Assembly: GCA_964564865.1 (NCBI GenBank)
Contig: CAZMDA010000007.1
Coordinates: 1 to 64,000, forward strand
Origin: RBG-16-66-20 sp964564865
Lineage (GTDB): Bacteria > Pseudomonadota > Gammaproteobacteria > Burkholderiales > SG8-39
Direction of reading: 5' to 3'
Length of the DNA stretch: 64,000 bases
Under the pieces are notes generated by a model. The model did not search any database. It saw only the letters and a list, made by a program, of their open reading frames with translations, and was not told the origin of the DNA. Positions 62,581-64,000 of the stretch are shown here, one piece after another; positions within the stretch are counted from its first letter, which is position 1; each line of letters begins with the position of its first letter. The translations under genes were made by a program, and so were the position numbers.

Positions 62581-63299
62581 AGCCGGTGGAGGCCCGGGCG
62601 CCCCGGAGCTACCGCTACTACGACGTGGTCATGGTGGCCTTCGTCACCGTGCTCATCTGCTCCAACTTCATCGGTGCGGCAAAGCAGGCGGTGGTGGACC
62701 TGCCGCTGATCGGGCCAGTGCCGTTCGGCGCCGGGGTGCTGTTCTTCCCGATCTCCTACATCTTCGGCGACATCCTCACCGAGGTCTACGGCTACGGCCG
62801 CGACCGCCGCGTGATCTGGGTCGGCTTCGGCGCGCTCGCCTTCGCCTCGTTCATGTCCTACGTCGTGGTGAACCTGCCGCCGGGGCCCTCCGAGTACATG
62901 AAGAGCTACCAGCCCGCGCTGGAGGCGGTGTTCGGCAACGCCTGGCGCATCGCGCTGGGCTCGATGATCGCGTTCTGGTGCGGCAGCTTCGTCAACAGCT
63001 ACATCCTGGCGAAGATGAAGATCTGGACCGCGGGCAAGTGGCTCTGGACGCGCACCATCGGTTCGACGGTGTTCGGCGAGCTGGTGGACTCGGCCCTGTT
63101 CTACTTCATCGCCTTCTACGGCATCTGGGCCACCGAGGACATCCTCAAGGTGGCGCTGGCGCAGTACCTGCTGAAGACCGGCTGGGAGATCGTGATGACC
63201 CCGGTGACCTACCGCATCGTGGCGTTCCTCAAGCGCGCGGAGAACGAGGACTACTACGACCGCGACACCGATTTCACGCCGTTCCGCGTCAAGGTCTAG
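62577..63299 (+). CDS. yhhQ: Queuosine precursor transporter (YhhQ/COG1738 family)
   Basis: 240-residue membrane protein importing the queuosine precursors preQ0/preQ1. RYYDVVMVAFVTVLICSNFI opening, FPISYIFGDILTEVYGYGRD (family signature), FWCGSFVNSYILAKMKI and STVFGELVDSALFYFIAFYG. About six transmembrane segments. The start overlaps the previous stop by 4 bases. Ends 3 bases from the convergent gene. Confidence 0.9.
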   Translation: MKPVEARAPRSYRYYDVVMVAFVTVLICSNFIGAAKQAVVDLPLIGPVPFGAGVLFFPISYIFGDILTEVYGYGRDRRVIWVGFGALAFASFMSYVVVNLPPGPSEYMKSYQPALEAVFGNAWRIALGSMIAFWCGSFVNSYILAKMKIWTAGKWLWTRTIGSTVFGELVDSALFYFIAFYGIWATEDILKVALAQYLLKTGWEIVMTPVTYRIVAFLKRAENEDYYDRDTDFTPFRVKV

Positions 63300-63302
63300 A
63301 AC

Positions 63303-63878
63303 CTAGGGAAGTTTCCCGGCACGGTAGGCCTCCAGCACGCGGCGCAGCTGCGCGCGCGCCGGGCTGGGGACGTCGTTCAGCAGGTACCTGCCGTCCACCT
63401 CGATGAAGTACTGGCCGGCGAGGTGCGAGGGCGTGCCGGGTGCGCCGCGCAGTTCCCAGATCAGCAGCCGGTGCTTGTCGATGGCGACCTCGGCCAGCAG
63501 CCGGTTGGCCGGGTCGAAGTACTGCGCGAACACGCGCTTGAACGCCTCCGCGCCCACCGACTGGCGGTAGTCCTGCAGCACCTCGAAGCGGCGCTTGGGC
63601 GAGGTGGACAGCACCGCCGCCTCCTCGAGGTCGCCGGTGGACAGGTGCAGGTTGAGGAGCTTGGCCGCGTTGAGCGCGCTGTCCGGCGCGAGCGCAACGG
63701 CCGGCGTGAGCACGTGCGCATCCGCCGGGTGGGTGCGCAGGCGATACTCGATGCGTCCTTCGCCCTCGACTTCCAGCGTGCGCGGCTCGCCGTCCTGGGC
63801 GCGCAGCGCGGGCGCCGCGGCCAGCAGCGCCGCGGCCAGCACCGCGGACCACGTCGCGGTCAGCACCGCGCGCATCAT
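63303..63878 (-). CDS. Exported protein of unknown function, chalcone-isomerase-like
   Basis: 191 residues. A signal peptide (AVLAAALLAAAPALRAQ) precedes a mature domain of about 165 residues with VLSTSPKRRFEVLQDYRQSV and GQYFIEVDGRYLLNDVPSPA. The pattern of a steric-loop strand, a helix with conserved basic residues, and a YFIEVDG strand is reminiscent of chalcone-isomerase-fold bacterial proteins, but I am not certain. The ATG overlaps the stop of the preceding oxidoreductase gene (ATGA at 63875-63878), so they are co-translated. Confidence 0.6.
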   Translation of the reverse strand: MMRAVLTATWSAVLAAALLAAAPALRAQDGEPRTLEVEGEGRIEYRLRTHPADAHVLTPAVALAPDSALNAAKLLNLHLSTGDLEEAAVLSTSPKRRFEVLQDYRQSVGAEAFKRVFAQYFDPANRLLAEVAIDKHRLLIWELRGAPGTPSHLAGQYFIEVDGRYLLNDVPSPARAQLRRVLEAYRAGKLP

Positions 63879-64000
63879 GCCGCGGCGCGGACCGGCGCCG
63901 CCTTGTAGCGGGCCAGCAGTTCCTCGCGCTTGCGGCGGGCCGCCTCGACGCCCTTCGCCTTGATGTGGCCGTAGCCGCGGATGGATTCCGGCAGCGAGGC
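63875..64000 (-). CDS. Indolepyruvate ferredoxin oxidoreductase, large fused form (C-terminal end only)
   Basis: The last 41 codons of a gene entering from the right edge. PESIRGYGHIKAKGVEAARR and KREELLARYKAA match the C-terminal end of the large single-chain indolepyruvate ferredoxin oxidoreductases (normally about 1,150 residues). The rest lies outside the window, so the assignment rests on this short tail. It would be a second, fused IOR beside the two-subunit IorAB at 50.5-53 kb. Confidence 0.6.
   Translation of the reverse strand, partial: ASLPESIRGYGHIKAKGVEAARRKREELLARYKAAPVRAAA

Overview
The window looks like chromosomal DNA of a heterotrophic, metabolically broad betaproteobacterium of the Burkholderiales/Rhodocyclales type. 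This is inferred from the very G+C-rich, tightly packed genes, the strong G/C bias at third codon positions, the frequent ATGA/GTGA stop-start overlaps, the abundance of orphan Bug (tripartite tricarboxylate, TTT) receptors, and the gene content (Liv transporters, acyl-CoA dehydrogenases, homogentisate pathway). No rRNA, tRNA, CRISPR array, transposase, integrase or phage gene was seen, and no stretch of more than about 300 bases lacks a gene.

Layout. 0.07-5.7 kb (+): a Liv-type ABC importer (livM, livG, livF, receptor) with an acyl-CoA synthetase between livF and the receptor. 5.7-6.6 kb: an exported COG4798-type methyltransferase-like protein. 6.6-15.9 kb (-): a same-strand run of a TerB-like protein, purK, a DUF4124 protein, a metal-efflux RND system (czcC, czcB, czcA), a PII-like protein, and the bicarbonate-transporter pair sbtA-sbtB. 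16-17 kb: a CbbR/CysB-like LysR regulator. 16.9-23.8 kb (-): a six-gene acyclic-terpenoid/branched acyl-CoA operon resembling atu (SDR, carboxylase beta, citronellyl-CoA dehydrogenase-like enzyme, compact biotin subunit, second acyl-CoA dehydrogenase, thioesterase). 23.9-28.2 kb: an M20 amidohydrolase, then a membrane 2Fe-2S protein translationally coupled to a large MscS channel. 28.3-32.9 kb (+): a beta-oxidation set (acyl-CoA dehydrogenase, thiolase, FadJ-type bifunctional enzyme).

32.9-43.3 kb (+) has visibly lower G+C and reads as an acquired catabolic island: an IclR regulator, three Bug receptors, a BenC-type reductase, Rieske oxygenase alpha and beta subunits, a diol dehydrogenase, a 63-residue unknown protein, a class II aldolase-type decarboxylase candidate and an FAD hydroxylase. 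Together these could import and dihydroxylate an aromatic carboxylate, rearomatise it and decarboxylate it; no ring-cleavage enzyme is present here.

43.4-46.1 kb: a DMT exporter, a nitronate-monooxygenase-type flavoenzyme and an enoyl-CoA hydratase. 46.1-53.5 kb: a complete-looking phenylalanine/tyrosine operon on the minus strand (iorA, iorB, hppD, phhA, hmgA, fahA) with a divergent Lrp/AsnC regulator. 53.5-56.3 kb (-): two acyl-CoA dehydrogenases and an enoyl-CoA hydratase. 56.3-60.8 kb: a sulfatase/Bug receptor/sulfatase operon with a divergent MarR regulator and a palindrome across both start sites. 60.8-64 kb: a cytochrome P450, a carboxymuconolactone-decarboxylase-fold protein, a YhhQ-type transporter, an exported unknown protein and the 3' end of a large indolepyruvate ferredoxin oxidoreductase.

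The strongest candidates for undescribed biology are the czcCBA-PII-sbtA-sbtB run, the island oxygenase with its 63-residue companion, the redox-protein/MscS pair, the sulfatase/Bug operon, and two related GATC-centred perfect palindromes sitting at convergent gene ends. All functions are read from sequence and family knowledge; no database search was run.
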